The position numbers and the translations under genes are program-made. The notes under the pieces were generated by a model. The model was not told the DNA's origin. It did not search any database and worked only from the letters and a program-made list of their open reading frames with translations. From the IMG/VR virus record IMGVR_UViG_3300036822_000055, positions 1 to 49,874 of that record: a stretch of 49,874 bases of DNA; one strand, written 5' to 3'. This document shows, piece after piece, positions 35,623 through 43,064 of the stretch. Every line of letters starts with the position of its first letter. Position 1 is the stretch's first letter. The DNA is from a virus.

Positions 35623-36959
35623 GGGACCACCACAATGACCCGTGCGCTGGCGTCCAGTGACACGGTGAGGCTGGTCCCACTCAACGACTGGCGCGGTTCG
35701 GTCTCGCCCAGGCTGACCACATACTCGGACAGTGCCGCTTCCTCGGCGAGTTTGATCGTCACCTCGCTCGCGTCACCACCCGGGTTTTCCGCGTTGTTCC
35801 AGAGCGTGATGAAAAACCTATCGTCAGACGACTGATAGAGACCCCAATCCGCCGTGGGTGGCAGGCCGGTGACTTGCACCTCTAGCGTCCCAGGCGCGAA
35901 CGTACGCTTATTTTCGAAGGGGTCCCCGGTCACCGTGCAGAGCGCGCGGATTGCGTCAGCGACTGGTCGCGGATTGTTCGCATCGGTTGGGAACAGCCCG
36001 CAGATGTATGCCGTTCCATAATCGAAAAGTGCATACCACCAGAGACCCGCGACGTCGTCGCCGAGTTTGGCGCAACGGAACAGCGTCGTCAGCGTGTAGT
36101 AGGCATCCCGCTCGCCACTCCAGCCGTCAGCGCCGGGCTTGTTGCCGACAGAGTTGTAGAGCGTCGGATGAAACTCGGTCACCATGCAGGGCGCGTGGTC
36201 ATAGGCCGCGCTAACACCGATCACGTATTCGGAGATCGAGTAGCCGGTGTCCGCGACGTCAGGTGCTTGCGGCGGATAGTAGTGCGCGTTGCAGTAACTC
36301 ATCCGGGCGTTCACCAGCCTGAGACTGGCATCCGGGTTAAAGTAGCCGGTGATCCAGCCGCCTGGTCCTGGCGTCCCTGCAACGACGGACGGTCCCACCA
36401 CGCCAGGTTTATACGCACCATGCCATAGATCCGCCTGCACTTGGTGCGTGGTCCCTTGTGGAACTTCCCCCGAACCAAAATCGGTGTTCGGTTCATTGCT
36501 GCCCTCCAGCCAGACGATGTTGCATGCCGGATCGTGTTGCATCTGGATCATCGTCGCGGCGTCTTTTTCAGAACCGTTGGCGCCCACGCACACACTGACT
36601 TGCGTCCCCGGCAATGCCGCCTGGATTGCATGCAGCCACGGCACTTGGAAACTTTCGCGCCCGGCGTAGTGATATTCACGTATACGCAGGCAGAAACCAC
36701 TCTCGTTGGTCAGATACTTGAGCGCGGCAATAACCGTCTCGCTGCGATAGTCTGCCGGCCAGGATCCCCACATGTTGCCGGTGTCGGCGCTGGAGAACGT
36801 ATTGACGCCGAACAGCTCCACCAGATCCGCGATCCGCTTGGCCTGGACGTCGGGCACGGGTGAGGGATCGGGTGGCGTTGGGGTGCCGCCGGCTTCCTCA
36901 AGCGCAGCGACACGCGCATCAAGCGCGACAAACTCCTTCATGCTAGGAACGTCAACCAT
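35619..36959 (-). CDS. Glycoside hydrolase, clan GH-A-like TIM barrel
   Basis: A 446-residue protein with AGGAG before ATG 36959. Residues ~7-22 (EFVALDARVAALEEA) form a short coiled coil as in phage fibre trimer stems, then a Pro-rich linker. Residues ~45-350 look like a (beta/alpha)8 glycosidase: WLEGSNEPN with the acid/base Glu in the NEP motif, MVTEFHPT with the probable nucleophile Glu, and WWYALFDYG late in the barrel. The C-terminal ~90 residues are a beta-sandwich-like domain, common in GH39/GH30-type enzymes. The substrate is probably a surface or matrix polysaccharide. It is odd inside a replication operon, between the ssDNA-binding protein and the polymerase, and looks like an acquired 'moron'. 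The exact GH family is uncertain. Confidence 0.75.
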   Translation of the reverse strand: MVDVPSMKEFVALDARVAALEEAGGTPTPPDPSPVPDVQAKRIADLVELFGVNTFSSADTGNMWGSWPADYRSETVIAALKYLTNESGFCLRIREYHYAGRESFQVPWLHAIQAALPGTQVSVCVGANGSEKDAATMIQMQHDPACNIVWLEGSNEPNTDFGSGEVPQGTTHQVQADLWHGAYKPGVVGPSVVAGTPGPGGWITGYFNPDASLRLVNARMSYCNAHYYPPQAPDVADTGYSISEYVIGVSAAYDHAPCMVTEFHPTLYNSVGNKPGADGWSGERDAYYTLTTLFRCAKLGDDVAGLWWYALFDYGTAYICGLFPTDANNPRPVADAIRALCTVTGDPFENKRTFAPGTLEVQVTGLPPTADWGLYQSSDDRFFITLWNNAENPGGDASEVTIKLAEEAALSEYVVSLGETEPRQSLSGTSLTVSLDASARVIVVVP

Positions 36960-36986
36960 GGCGGCTTCTCCTAAACTAAAACTGTG

Positions 36987-37568
36987 TCAGAACGGCACGT
37001 CGTCGTCGGCCATCGCGCCGGCCATCGCGCCGGGACCATCCTGATACTCGTCGAACTCCTCGGCAGCTGCGCGCCGGCCGTCCAGCCGCACACCATCGGT
37101 GCGACAGATCTGCAGATTGTTCAGCGCGAACGAGACACCGCGATTGCCGGCCTGGTTGTAAGCAAACGGCGCCACGGTTGCGCGTGCCAACTGCCCGGCC
37201 CACACATCGTCCGGCACGGTGATTTCGTTTTTCTGCGCGTCGATTACCCCGGGACGGGACTTGGTCCATGGCGAGATGAACAAACCACCGGCGATGTCAT
37301 AACCCTTGTATTGCTTTTCAGAGCACTTCCTGAACGGGGACCGGATGCCCGCGGTAAATGCCTTGTCCGTGCTCTTGCCGGCGCCCCATTGATCGTCGAT
37401 GCACTCACGCACGGCTTGGCGCATGGCAGCGAACGATGGGTGCCGCTGCGCCGCCTGATCGAACAGCAGGCTGATCTGATACACCGGTTCACCACCGGGT
37501 GCGCGTGGCCGCGGCGAGAACACCACGGGGAACGACAGGATGCCGATCGGTGTTTGCAGACTGCTCAT
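36987..37568 (-). CDS. Single-stranded DNA-binding protein, DUF2815 family
   Basis: A 193-residue protein with the DUF2815 pattern: VFSPRPRAPGGEPVYQISLLFD near the N-terminus, a middle with DIAGGLFISPWTKSRPGVID, and VPFAYNQAGNRGVSFALNNLQICR-like sequence before the tail. The C-terminus is acidic and ends DDDVPF, very like the DDDIPF tip by which bacterial SSB recruits partner proteins. DUF2815 proteins occur with DUF2800 nucleases, PolA and VirE helicases in phage replication modules, as here. Role: coats unwound DNA and recruits replication enzymes. Overlaps the upstream gene by 4 nt. Confidence 0.85.
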   Translation of the reverse strand: MSSLQTPIGILSFPVVFSPRPRAPGGEPVYQISLLFDQAAQRHPSFAAMRQAVRECIDDQWGAGKSTDKAFTAGIRSPFRKCSEKQYKGYDIAGGLFISPWTKSRPGVIDAQKNEITVPDDVWAGQLARATVAPFAYNQAGNRGVSFALNNLQICRTDGVRLDGRRAAAEEFDEYQDGPGAMAGAMADDDVPF

Positions 37569-37768
37569 AGGCTGGACCCTCCTAGTGTGAAATCGATGGT
37601 GTATTTGAGCGCCAGAACTTGTTCCTCGATCTGCTCGCGGTGGTCGGGGGCGTAGGCCATCTCGCGGGCGACCAGCTCTAAGGCGCCGACCACGTCCTCC
37701 ATCCGTCCGGTGGCGAAGCGCACGCGCTGCTGCAGCGCCACCAGCCTGGCGTCACTCTCCGTCAGCAT
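37565..37768 (-). CDS. Small hypothetical protein of the replication operon
   Basis: A 67-residue helical protein. I start at ATG 37768, which has a perfect AGGAGG 9 nt upstream, rather than a TTG two codons earlier. It contains ARLVALQQRVRFATGRMEDVV and a second helix EQIEEQVLALKYTIDF. It overlaps both neighbours by a few bases, so it is coupled to the nuclease and the ssDNA-binding protein. No family recognised; an accessory replication factor is possible. Confidence 0.7.
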   Translation of the reverse strand: MLTESDARLVALQQRVRFATGRMEDVVGALELVAREMAYAPDHREQIEEQVLALKYTIDFTLGGSSL

Positions 37769-38969
37769 TGGCAAAATCCTCCTGGGCAGTGGTCCTCGCG
37801 CGTGCCAGCTTCACGCCGGACGAACGGCTCTCAACCAAGCTGCGGTTGACCGCGTTCCACATGCGACGACCTTGCGGGACGGTGTGCAGGGCTTTCTCGA
37901 TCTGCGCCGGGGACCGCAGCCTGGTCTCCCAAATGACGTCATCAAGACCGATCAGAGTGTCTAGTTCCGCTACGGTGTCTGCTTCGTCCTTGGTCCACTG
38001 ACGCGTGGCACGCGTCGGGACCAGTTCCCAACCGGGGATACGCATCTGGCGCTTGAGTTGTTCGACGCCATATGCCTGCACCGCGGTGGCCCAGGTCACT
38101 GCGCGCTCAGCGATGTCCAGTGCCTTGGCCAGGTCATCCGGGTTATCCGGCAGGAAGTCATCAAACTCGCGCTTGGCCATCTCGACAGCGTCCTGCATCA
38201 AACGAGGGCACGACGGCAGCGCCGGGCACCACCGGCACCAGGAACCAGGGACCAGTGGCGGATCATCCTGCGTGCACGCCTCGACACCGGGGATCAGCAC
38301 GTCGTTGACCCACATCAGCACGTCCAGCACTGAGGTTTCCCAGCTGCGGATCGGCTCAACGCCTGGTGCATGCGGCTGCACCACGGTCAGCTTCACGATC
38401 TTGACCTGGCGCAGTTGCTTGGCCGGCAGCTGCGCCAGCACACCGGCGGCGTAGTAGAGCAGCTGCGGGTTCCCGCGCGGGACCACACGATGTCCCGCGC
38501 CGTTCTTGTAGTCGCAGATCTCTATCGTCTCGGTCAGCAGATCCAGCAGCGCCACATCGACGCGGCCAAACATGAGCACCGGCGGCGGGTTGGTCGGCGG
38601 GAAATAGCTGTCCAGCTCAACCTGGAACTCGACGTTGACCCAGTCACTGCGCTGCGCCGCGTTGCGCACGTAGTCCAGCATGGTGTTCACGCCAGCGATA
38701 AAGTCCTGATCGACAACGACGGTGTGGCCTTCACGGGACCACTCCTTGCCCAGCTCAGACTGATCGATGACCAGCTCACCTGGCTGGCGGCCTTGTGTGA
38801 CGGCGTCCCGGACGGCCTTCTCGATGTAGTCGTGCGCGACGGTCCCGGTCGCCGCGTAGCGTGACGAAGGGCGCACCGGGGCCGTGATGCTTTGCTGAAA
38901 ACTGCCGGGGCAGTTCAGCCAGCGATGGGCGCCCGACGCGCCCAGCAGAGAGTGCGCCGGGAGTTTCAC
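37752..38969 (-). CDS. PD-(D/E)XK nuclease, DUF2800/Cas4-RecB-like
   Basis: A 405-residue protein starting at GTG 38969 with a GTGA overlap. It begins with SLLGASGAHRWLNCPGS, typical of DUF2800. Nuclease residues are in TGTVAHDYIE, FGRVDVALLD and IEICDYKNGAG (the D-x10-20-E/D-x-K pattern). A Cys cluster GSWCRWCPALPSCPRL with the earlier WLNCPG Cys resembles the iron-sulfur site of Cas4/AddB-type nucleases. It would resect DNA ends for recombination during replication. Members usually lie beside DUF2815 proteins, as here. Confidence 0.87.
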   Translation of the reverse strand: MKLPAHSLLGASGAHRWLNCPGSFQQSITAPVRPSSRYAATGTVAHDYIEKAVRDAVTQGRQPGELVIDQSELGKEWSREGHTVVVDQDFIAGVNTMLDYVRNAAQRSDWVNVEFQVELDSYFPPTNPPPVLMFGRVDVALLDLLTETIEICDYKNGAGHRVVPRGNPQLLYYAAGVLAQLPAKQLRQVKIVKLTVVQPHAPGVEPIRSWETSVLDVLMWVNDVLIPGVEACTQDDPPLVPGSWCRWCPALPSCPRLMQDAVEMAKREFDDFLPDNPDDLAKALDIAERAVTWATAVQAYGVEQLKRQMRIPGWELVPTRATRQWTKDEADTVAELDTLIGLDDVIWETRLRSPAQIEKALHTVPQGRRMWNAVNRSLVESRSSGVKLARARTTAQEDFANADGE

Positions 38970-39562
38970 GGCCGCAGGCCCACACCTTGCGCCAGCTGCA
39001 TCGCGCGCTGATAGAACGTGTGCCCGTTCTCCACCGGCACGTCATAAAACAGGGCAACACCCAGTTCTTTCTGGAGCGCCTTCACCTCGGCGACATGCCC
39101 GGCGTTGAAGGCTTCGCGCACCAGGACCAGCGCGGCTTCCTTGGCTTCGCCGGGCGACATCCCGGGTGCGGCGAGGCCCATGTCATCCTCGTCCTCGAAA
39201 CCAACCAAGTTGGTCCCGCCGTTGGTCCCGCTGGCATCGACCGCCGGCGCCTGGATGCCGCCGGACACCCGGGTCTGCTTGTTGGTGGCTTTGGCGGCAC
39301 GGGCGTTGGCGGCCTGCTGTTGCTGGCGGCCCTTCGCCCCACCATCAACGGTCTGCGCCCCGGTTTGCGCCCCGGTCTGCCCCGCCCCGGTCTGCGCCCC
39401 GGTTTGCACCCCGGTCTGCGCCAGGGCCTGCTGTGCTTGGTTAGACGACGGGCTGGCTGCTGCTGTCCGCTGCATGAGGTCGAGGGCCACCAGGAGTTGC
39501 TGCAGGCGCTGACGTTCGGCGTCGTTGAGTGTGTCGAAGGTCAGGCTGATCTGTACTTCCAT
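38966..39562 (-). CDS. Hypothetical protein with Gln-Thr-Gly-Ala repeats
   Basis: A 198-residue protein. Its start at ATG 39562 follows AAGGAGA; a longer in-frame extension to 39913 lies inside the helicase gene and is rejected. Residues ~1-30 look like the dimerising start of phage DNA-binding proteins (VQISLTFDTLNDAERQRLQQLL). Then come QTG(A) repeats, a basic/Gln linker, an acidic spot (FEDEDDMG), and a helical C-terminal domain (EAALVLVREAFNAGHVAEVKALQKELG). The layout resembles single-strand-binding accessory proteins but no family is certain. Confidence 0.68.
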   Translation of the reverse strand: MEVQISLTFDTLNDAERQRLQQLLVALDLMQRTAAASPSSNQAQQALAQTGVQTGAQTGAGQTGAQTGAQTVDGGAKGRQQQQAANARAAKATNKQTRVSGGIQAPAVDASGTNGGTNLVGFEDEDDMGLAAPGMSPGEAKEAALVLVREAFNAGHVAEVKALQKELGVALFYDVPVENGHTFYQRAMQLAQGVGLRP

Positions 39563-40952
39563 GTAGATTGTCTCCTTGAAGTTCACTGATTTCGCGGGCT
39601 TTGCGTCGAAAAGTCGCCATGATCCGCTCGTCCAACGTCCCGGGCAGGTAGAGGAAGCTGGCCAGGACGCTGTCACGCTGGCCCATCCGGTGGGCGCGGC
39701 AGATCGCCTGCACGTTCTCCCCCGGCACCCAGGAGGGTTCGACGATCGCCACCTCGTTCGCCGCGGTGAGGGTGATGGCGGTCCCGGCCGCCAGCAGCTG
39801 GCCGATGAACAGGCGCACGCTGCGGCGGTTCTGGAACAGGTCGATCGCGTTGCTGCGGCCGACCGGACTGGTCTCTCCGGTGACCACCACCGGATCGAAC
39901 TCGGCGAGACCACGGCGCAGGTGTTCGATCACCGAGTGATGCCACGCAAACAGCAAGAGTTTGCTGGCGGACAGCATCCGCTCCTGCACCCAGGTGATGG
40001 TGGGCGCCACCTTGAGTTCACCCAGCTCGCGCCGCAGGTAGCTGAGTTGCTGGTCCGGGGTCTGCAGCGCCTTGATGAACATCTCGTCCGGTGCACTGCT
40101 CAGGGACCAGACCAGGCGATTGGCCAGACGTCGGGACGGCCCGGTGAGGGTCTGGCCCGGAGGCGGCGGTTCGAGCGGGATGTCCTGCAGGACCAGCGGC
40201 GGCAGTTCGGGCAGCACGTCCTGCTTGCGCCGACGCAGGACCACCTCGGCGAGCGCGCTGCGCAGCCTGGCCTGGTTCTTCGAGCCGCTGACCTGGCGGC
40301 CGTAGACGGTGTCGCTGTATTTGGTGAAGCGTTCCTCGAACTCGACCTGGTTCATCGGTCGGTGTTTTTGCGGCAGGGTGATCGTGTGCGGCCAGAAGGT
40401 GCGCACGTGCTGATACAGTTCGCCGGCGTGGTTCGGGGTCGGCGTGCCGGTCAGCAGGATCACGTATCGACAGGCGATCTGCACCCCGTCGTCACTGCCA
40501 GCGGAGCCGTATAGCGCCTTGGTGCGGTTCGACGGGTTTTTGAGGTAGTGCGCCTCGTCGATGATCAGCAGATCCCAGCCCAGCCGCTGAAGGTAGCCCG
40601 GCAGCCGGCTCTCGCTGTTCGACATCTCGTCGAAGCCGAACACCAGGACCAGCGGGCGCGGGTCGGCGAGGCGAGCCTTGATGTCGTTCTGCGACGTGCC
40701 AGGCTCGATGATGAAGATCCGGCCGCGCCAGGCCGGCAGCCACTGGATGATCTCCTGGGACCAGACGTGTCGTGCGCCAGCAGGACAAACCACCAAGACA
40801 CGCAATACCTGCAACTGGTCCGCGGCGGCGAGCGCCTGGCGGGTCTTGCCCAGCCCCATGTCATCGCACAGGAGGACGGCGCGATGCCGCAGGAGGCCGT
40901 CACATAACCAGGAAACCCCAGTTGTTTGGTAGCCCCGCAGCGGTGCGGACAT
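39441..40952 (-). CDS. SNF2-family DEAD/DEAH helicase
   Basis: A 503-residue superfamily 2 helicase of the SNF2/SMARCAL1-like phage type. ATG 40952 is preferred over GTG 40967 and follows GGAGGGG. Motif I is DDMGLGKTRQ, motif Ia VVCPAG, motif II IIDEAHYLKN, motif III LLTGTPTPNH. In the C-terminal lobe are ERMLSASKLLLFAWHHSV and motif VI ICRAHRMGQRDSV. The last ~40 residues are low-complexity and are encoded across the start of the next gene, a 122-nt overlap; the conserved part ends near GDN, so the tail may be a run-on after loss of a stop codon. Probable role: remodelling of forks or annealed DNA in phage replication. Confidence 0.88.
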   Translation of the reverse strand: MSAPLRGYQTTGVSWLCDGLLRHRAVLLCDDMGLGKTRQALAAADQLQVLRVLVVCPAGARHVWSQEIIQWLPAWRGRIFIIEPGTSQNDIKARLADPRPLVLVFGFDEMSNSESRLPGYLQRLGWDLLIIDEAHYLKNPSNRTKALYGSAGSDDGVQIACRYVILLTGTPTPNHAGELYQHVRTFWPHTITLPQKHRPMNQVEFEERFTKYSDTVYGRQVSGSKNQARLRSALAEVVLRRRKQDVLPELPPLVLQDIPLEPPPPGQTLTGPSRRLANRLVWSLSSAPDEMFIKALQTPDQQLSYLRRELGELKVAPTITWVQERMLSASKLLLFAWHHSVIEHLRRGLAEFDPVVVTGETSPVGRSNAIDLFQNRRSVRLFIGQLLAAGTAITLTAANEVAIVEPSWVPGENVQAICRAHRMGQRDSVLASFLYLPGTLDERIMATFRRKAREISELQGDNLHGSTDQPDLRHTQRRRTSAPAATPGGPRPHAADSSSQPVV

Positions 40953-41033
40953 ACCCCTCCCCCTCACAGCCTGTGGTCCCCGTATGGGGACAAGCGGTGT
41001 TTTGGTGCCTGGGGCTAATGGTGTGTTGGTCCT

Positions 41034-41061
41034 GGTGTCGTGTCAAGCCGTAAACGACACC
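41034..41061 (-). promoter_or_regulatory. GGTGTCGT dyad with TTGACA -35 box upstream of helicase gene
   Basis: A perfect 8-bp inverted repeat, GGTGTCGT (41034-41041) and ACGACACC (41054-41061), spaced by 12 nt. Its left part extends to the 11-mer GGTGTCGTGTC. On the minus strand TTGACA (41046-41041) lies within it, a consensus -35; the -10 about 17-19 nt on is weak (CACCATTAG). An operator over a leftward promoter for the helicase and downstream genes is inferred. Confidence 0.5.
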
Positions 41062-41066
41062 GGGCG

Positions 41067-41552
41067 CTACAAAGTTTGCCGCGAGCCAAACAAGGCCAGC
41101 AACGCTGCCTCGGCCCGACCGTCATCGCTTGTCCTGACAAATCTGCCGGCGGAGGCAGGGAACAGCCGGGAGGCGACCAACCGCGCCTCGTTCTTATCGG
41201 CGCTCAGATGCAGGGCACGCTTCCACTCGTTGGGGGTCACCGGGGTTACCGGGATCCGCAAACCGGCGAGGACGCCCCGGACCAGCCCGTAGGCGAGGCC
41301 GAAGCTGAACGAGCTGGTGACGCCCTGCCGAGGCATCGCATGCACCCGCTCGATCCAGGCGCAGTCGGGTTCATAGGCGCGCAGGATGTCGGCCAGCCAG
41401 GTCTCGCTCACCTGCCGGCGTTTGGTCCCGCGTTTGGTCCCGCCGGTGCGCACCAGGGCGCCCGGCATGTCGACCACGACCAGGGCGTCCAGGTCGGTGT
41501 CCAACATGGCCAGCGCCCCGGTGGCCCCGGGATCGACCCCAAGCACACGCAT
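41067..41552 (-). CDS. RuvC-like Holliday junction resolvase
   Basis: A 161-residue RNase H-fold resolvase. Motifs: LGVDPGATGAL with Asp7, then the AWIERVHAMP segment supplying the second acidic residue with QGVTSSFSFGLAYG after it, a basic helix NEWKRALHL, and the last acidic pair in DDGRAEAALLA. These are the four-carboxylate layout of RuvC. A GTG three bases upstream is an alternative start. It should resolve branched DNA before packaging. It sits 6 nt downstream of the preceding gene in the leftward operon. Confidence 0.85.
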   Translation of the reverse strand: MRVLGVDPGATGALAMLDTDLDALVVVDMPGALVRTGGTKRGTKRRQVSETWLADILRAYEPDCAWIERVHAMPRQGVTSSFSFGLAYGLVRGVLAGLRIPVTPVTPNEWKRALHLSADKNEARLVASRLFPASAGRFVRTSDDGRAEAALLALFGSRQTL

Positions 41553-41557
41553 CACCG

Positions 41558-41839
41558 TTAACCCTTTTGTGGTTTTTTGTGGCTTTTAGTGTCTTGCCCC
41601 AACTCGGCGGGGTCGATTAGGAACTCGCGGATCCCACGACCCTCACGGTCCAACACCAAAAGGACTTTGCCTATATGTTGCCCCGGCACTCGAAGACGCC
41701 GCAGCCACATCTGCACCTGATTGTAACTAAGGCCATGACACGGCTGGTGACGGTCCAGCTGATCCATAAGACCGCGAACACCGCGGAAGACGCGAAACAG
41801 GTGCGCCACGTCGAAATCAACACCGCCGCCCCTACACAT
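41558..41839 (-). CDS. Hypothetical protein, first gene of the leftward operon
   Basis: A 93-residue protein with GAGGGG 7 nt before ATG 41839. It contains a probable winged or plain helix-turn-helix region (GLSYNQVQMWLRRLRVPGQH) followed by beta-like VLLVLDREGRGIREFLIDP. The C-terminus is lysine-rich. It is first behind the leftward promoter at 41936-41966, so it may be an early regulator of the replication operon. The HTH call is from pattern only. Confidence 0.6.
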   Translation of the reverse strand: MCRGGGVDFDVAHLFRVFRGVRGLMDQLDRHQPCHGLSYNQVQMWLRRLRVPGQHIGKVLLVLDREGRGIREFLIDPAELGQDTKSHKKPQKG

Positions 41840-41935
41840 TTTTATGCCCCCTCACCGAACACAAAACGCCGAAAACACGAACACAACCGTCACTTTGTTG
41901 CTTCGCAAGCGTTCTCCTGTTGGTGGTTCCTCCAG

Positions 41936-41966
41936 AATATACGGGTGTAAGGCGTCTGTAAGTCAA
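41936..41966 (-). promoter_or_regulatory. Leftward promoter of the replication operon
   Basis: On the minus strand TTGACT (41966-41961) and TATATT (41941-41936) are near-consensus sigma-70 boxes, separated by 19 nt, slightly long. They lie ~100 nt before the first leftward gene in the divergent region facing the HTH regulator gene. Confidence 0.55.
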
Positions 41967-42004
41967 CCTGCGCTACAGCCGTTTTAGAGGGACACCACAT
42001 CTTG

Positions 42005-42033
42005 TTGTGTCAGACCGTGCAGTATGGTATCAA
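42005..42033 (+). promoter_or_regulatory. Rightward promoter of the HTH regulator gene
   Basis: TTGTGT (42005-42010) and TATCAA (42028-42033) are separated by exactly 17 nt, 40 nt before the regulator start. Half-sites GACAC (41992-41996) and GTGTC flank the -35 box. Confidence 0.45.
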
Positions 42034-42040
42034 TTTCCCA

Positions 42041-42058
42041 GGACACGCTCATGTGTCC
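42041..42058. promoter_or_regulatory. GGACAC/GTGTCC inverted repeat, candidate operator
   Basis: A perfect dyad GGACAC-gctcat-GTGTCC lies between the predicted -10 box and the Shine-Dalgarno GGAGG of the regulator gene, a classic place for autorepression. It contains the GTGTC element found in the other intergenic motifs. Confidence 0.5.
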
Positions 42059-42072
42059 GGGAGGCAAAACAA

Positions 42073-42750
42073 ATGGAGTGTGCGATGCCCGCAGCCAGGA
42101 CCAAAAAAGCCCTTGCGCTAAATGCCACAATTGGAGACGATCCGTCAAAGCTGACAGATGTCCAAACACCACAACCTGTTGCCACCGGGGGAAACGATGA
42201 CACCCAGGATCGTCCACGGCATTGGCTCCGTGAACCGAGCGTTAAACCAACGTCAACACCACGTCCAGAGTATTTGCCGTTTGTCACGGCACTGCGCGGC
42301 GCCATGCTGAAACACAACTTGAGTGCGTCCGAAGTCGCCCGCCGGGTGTGGGGGACCAACAAAGATGCCCGCGGCTATGACGTGGCGAAGAACCGGGACC
42401 GCATCGGCCACTATCTGGCCGGGGTCAGCTACCCCGAGCCGGAGAACCTGCAGAAGCTGGCCACGGCGGTTGACCTGCCGGTCGAAGCCCTGGCCATCGC
42501 CAACCGCCCGCGGCCGATCCCCCGCGATCCCCGGGGGGTCGCCATGGCGACACCCCCCAAGACGGTGCAGCTGCAGTTCACGCCCGACCTCAAAACCGCG
42601 ACCCTGGTGATCCACCGAACCGTGCGGGCACAGCTGGCGCTCAAAATCATTGAGATGCTGCAAGAGGATGAAGACGTCGCGAAGACGCTGGAGCCGCATG
42701 GATACGATGAAGCGCAGAACTCAGTCAGTGGAGCCTCATGGCAACTATAA
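42073..42750 (+). CDS. HTH (XRE-type) regulator, candidate repressor
   Basis: A 225-residue protein; ATG 42073 has GGAGG 8 nt upstream, and an earlier in-frame start would cover the promoter. Residues 1-~70 are polar and linker-like. Residues ~72-140 form an XRE-type helix-turn-helix: LRGAMLKHNLSASEVARRVWG, then RIGHYLAGVSYPEPENLQKLATAVDLPVEAL. The C-terminal part is a small beta/helical domain possibly for dimerisation (VQLQFTPDLKTATLVIHRTV). Divergent orientation from the replication operon and closeness to excisionase and integrase fit a lysogeny regulator. It lacks an evident RecA-cleaved S24 domain. It overlaps the next gene by 13 nt. Confidence 0.75.
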   Translation: MECAMPAARTKKALALNATIGDDPSKLTDVQTPQPVATGGNDDTQDRPRHWLREPSVKPTSTPRPEYLPFVTALRGAMLKHNLSASEVARRVWGTNKDARGYDVAKNRDRIGHYLAGVSYPEPENLQKLATAVDLPVEALAIANRPRPIPRDPRGVAMATPPKTVQLQFTPDLKTATLVIHRTVRAQLALKIIEMLQEDEDVAKTLEPHGYDEAQNSVSGASWQL

Positions 42751-43064
42751 AGCTCATAACTCAGCTTGAAGCCGCCGCGATGCTTCGCTGTAGTGTCCAC
42801 AAAGTCGCGAAGCTACGACGCTTTGCCGGCTTGCCCTGGTTGCCAGGGCGACCGGTCCTGATCCCTGAGTTGGAGTTTTTGACGTGGTTACACGAGCACA
42901 CGATCCGAACGAACCAAGCGCGATCCGCACCAGCAAACTTAAAACCAACGCGCAAGGCTACTGGGAAATCCATTGGTCGGAAAAGGGAAGGAGCCGCTGT
43001 CAAAGCTGCCGCACAAAAGATGCGGCTGTTGCGCGGAGTGCGTTCCATGAGTGGCAAGACCTGA
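42738..43064 (+). CDS. Excisionase-like HTH protein
   Basis: A 108-residue protein with an N-terminal MerR/Xis-type winged helix: ITQLEAAAMLRCSVHKVAKLRRFAG, then PWLPGRPVLIPELEFLTWLHEH, which matches the 'helix-turn-helix domain' group placed before integrases. The C-terminal half is basic and encoded in a 181-nt overlap with the integrase gene, in another frame. The overlap is long, so the functional protein may be the first ~60 residues with a run-on tail. It would bend attachment-site DNA and direct excision. Confidence 0.72.
   Translation: MATIKLITQLEAAAMLRCSVHKVAKLRRFAGLPWLPGRPVLIPELEFLTWLHEHTIRTNQARSAPANLKPTRKATGKSIGRKREGAAVKAAAQKMRLLRGVRSMSGKT

Noticed and set aside
38966-39913. Long form of the Gln-Thr-Gly-Ala protein starting at 39913
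   Set aside because: The extra N-terminus is Arg/Ser/Pro-rich and antisense-like within helicase motifs; ATG 39562 has a good ribosome site.
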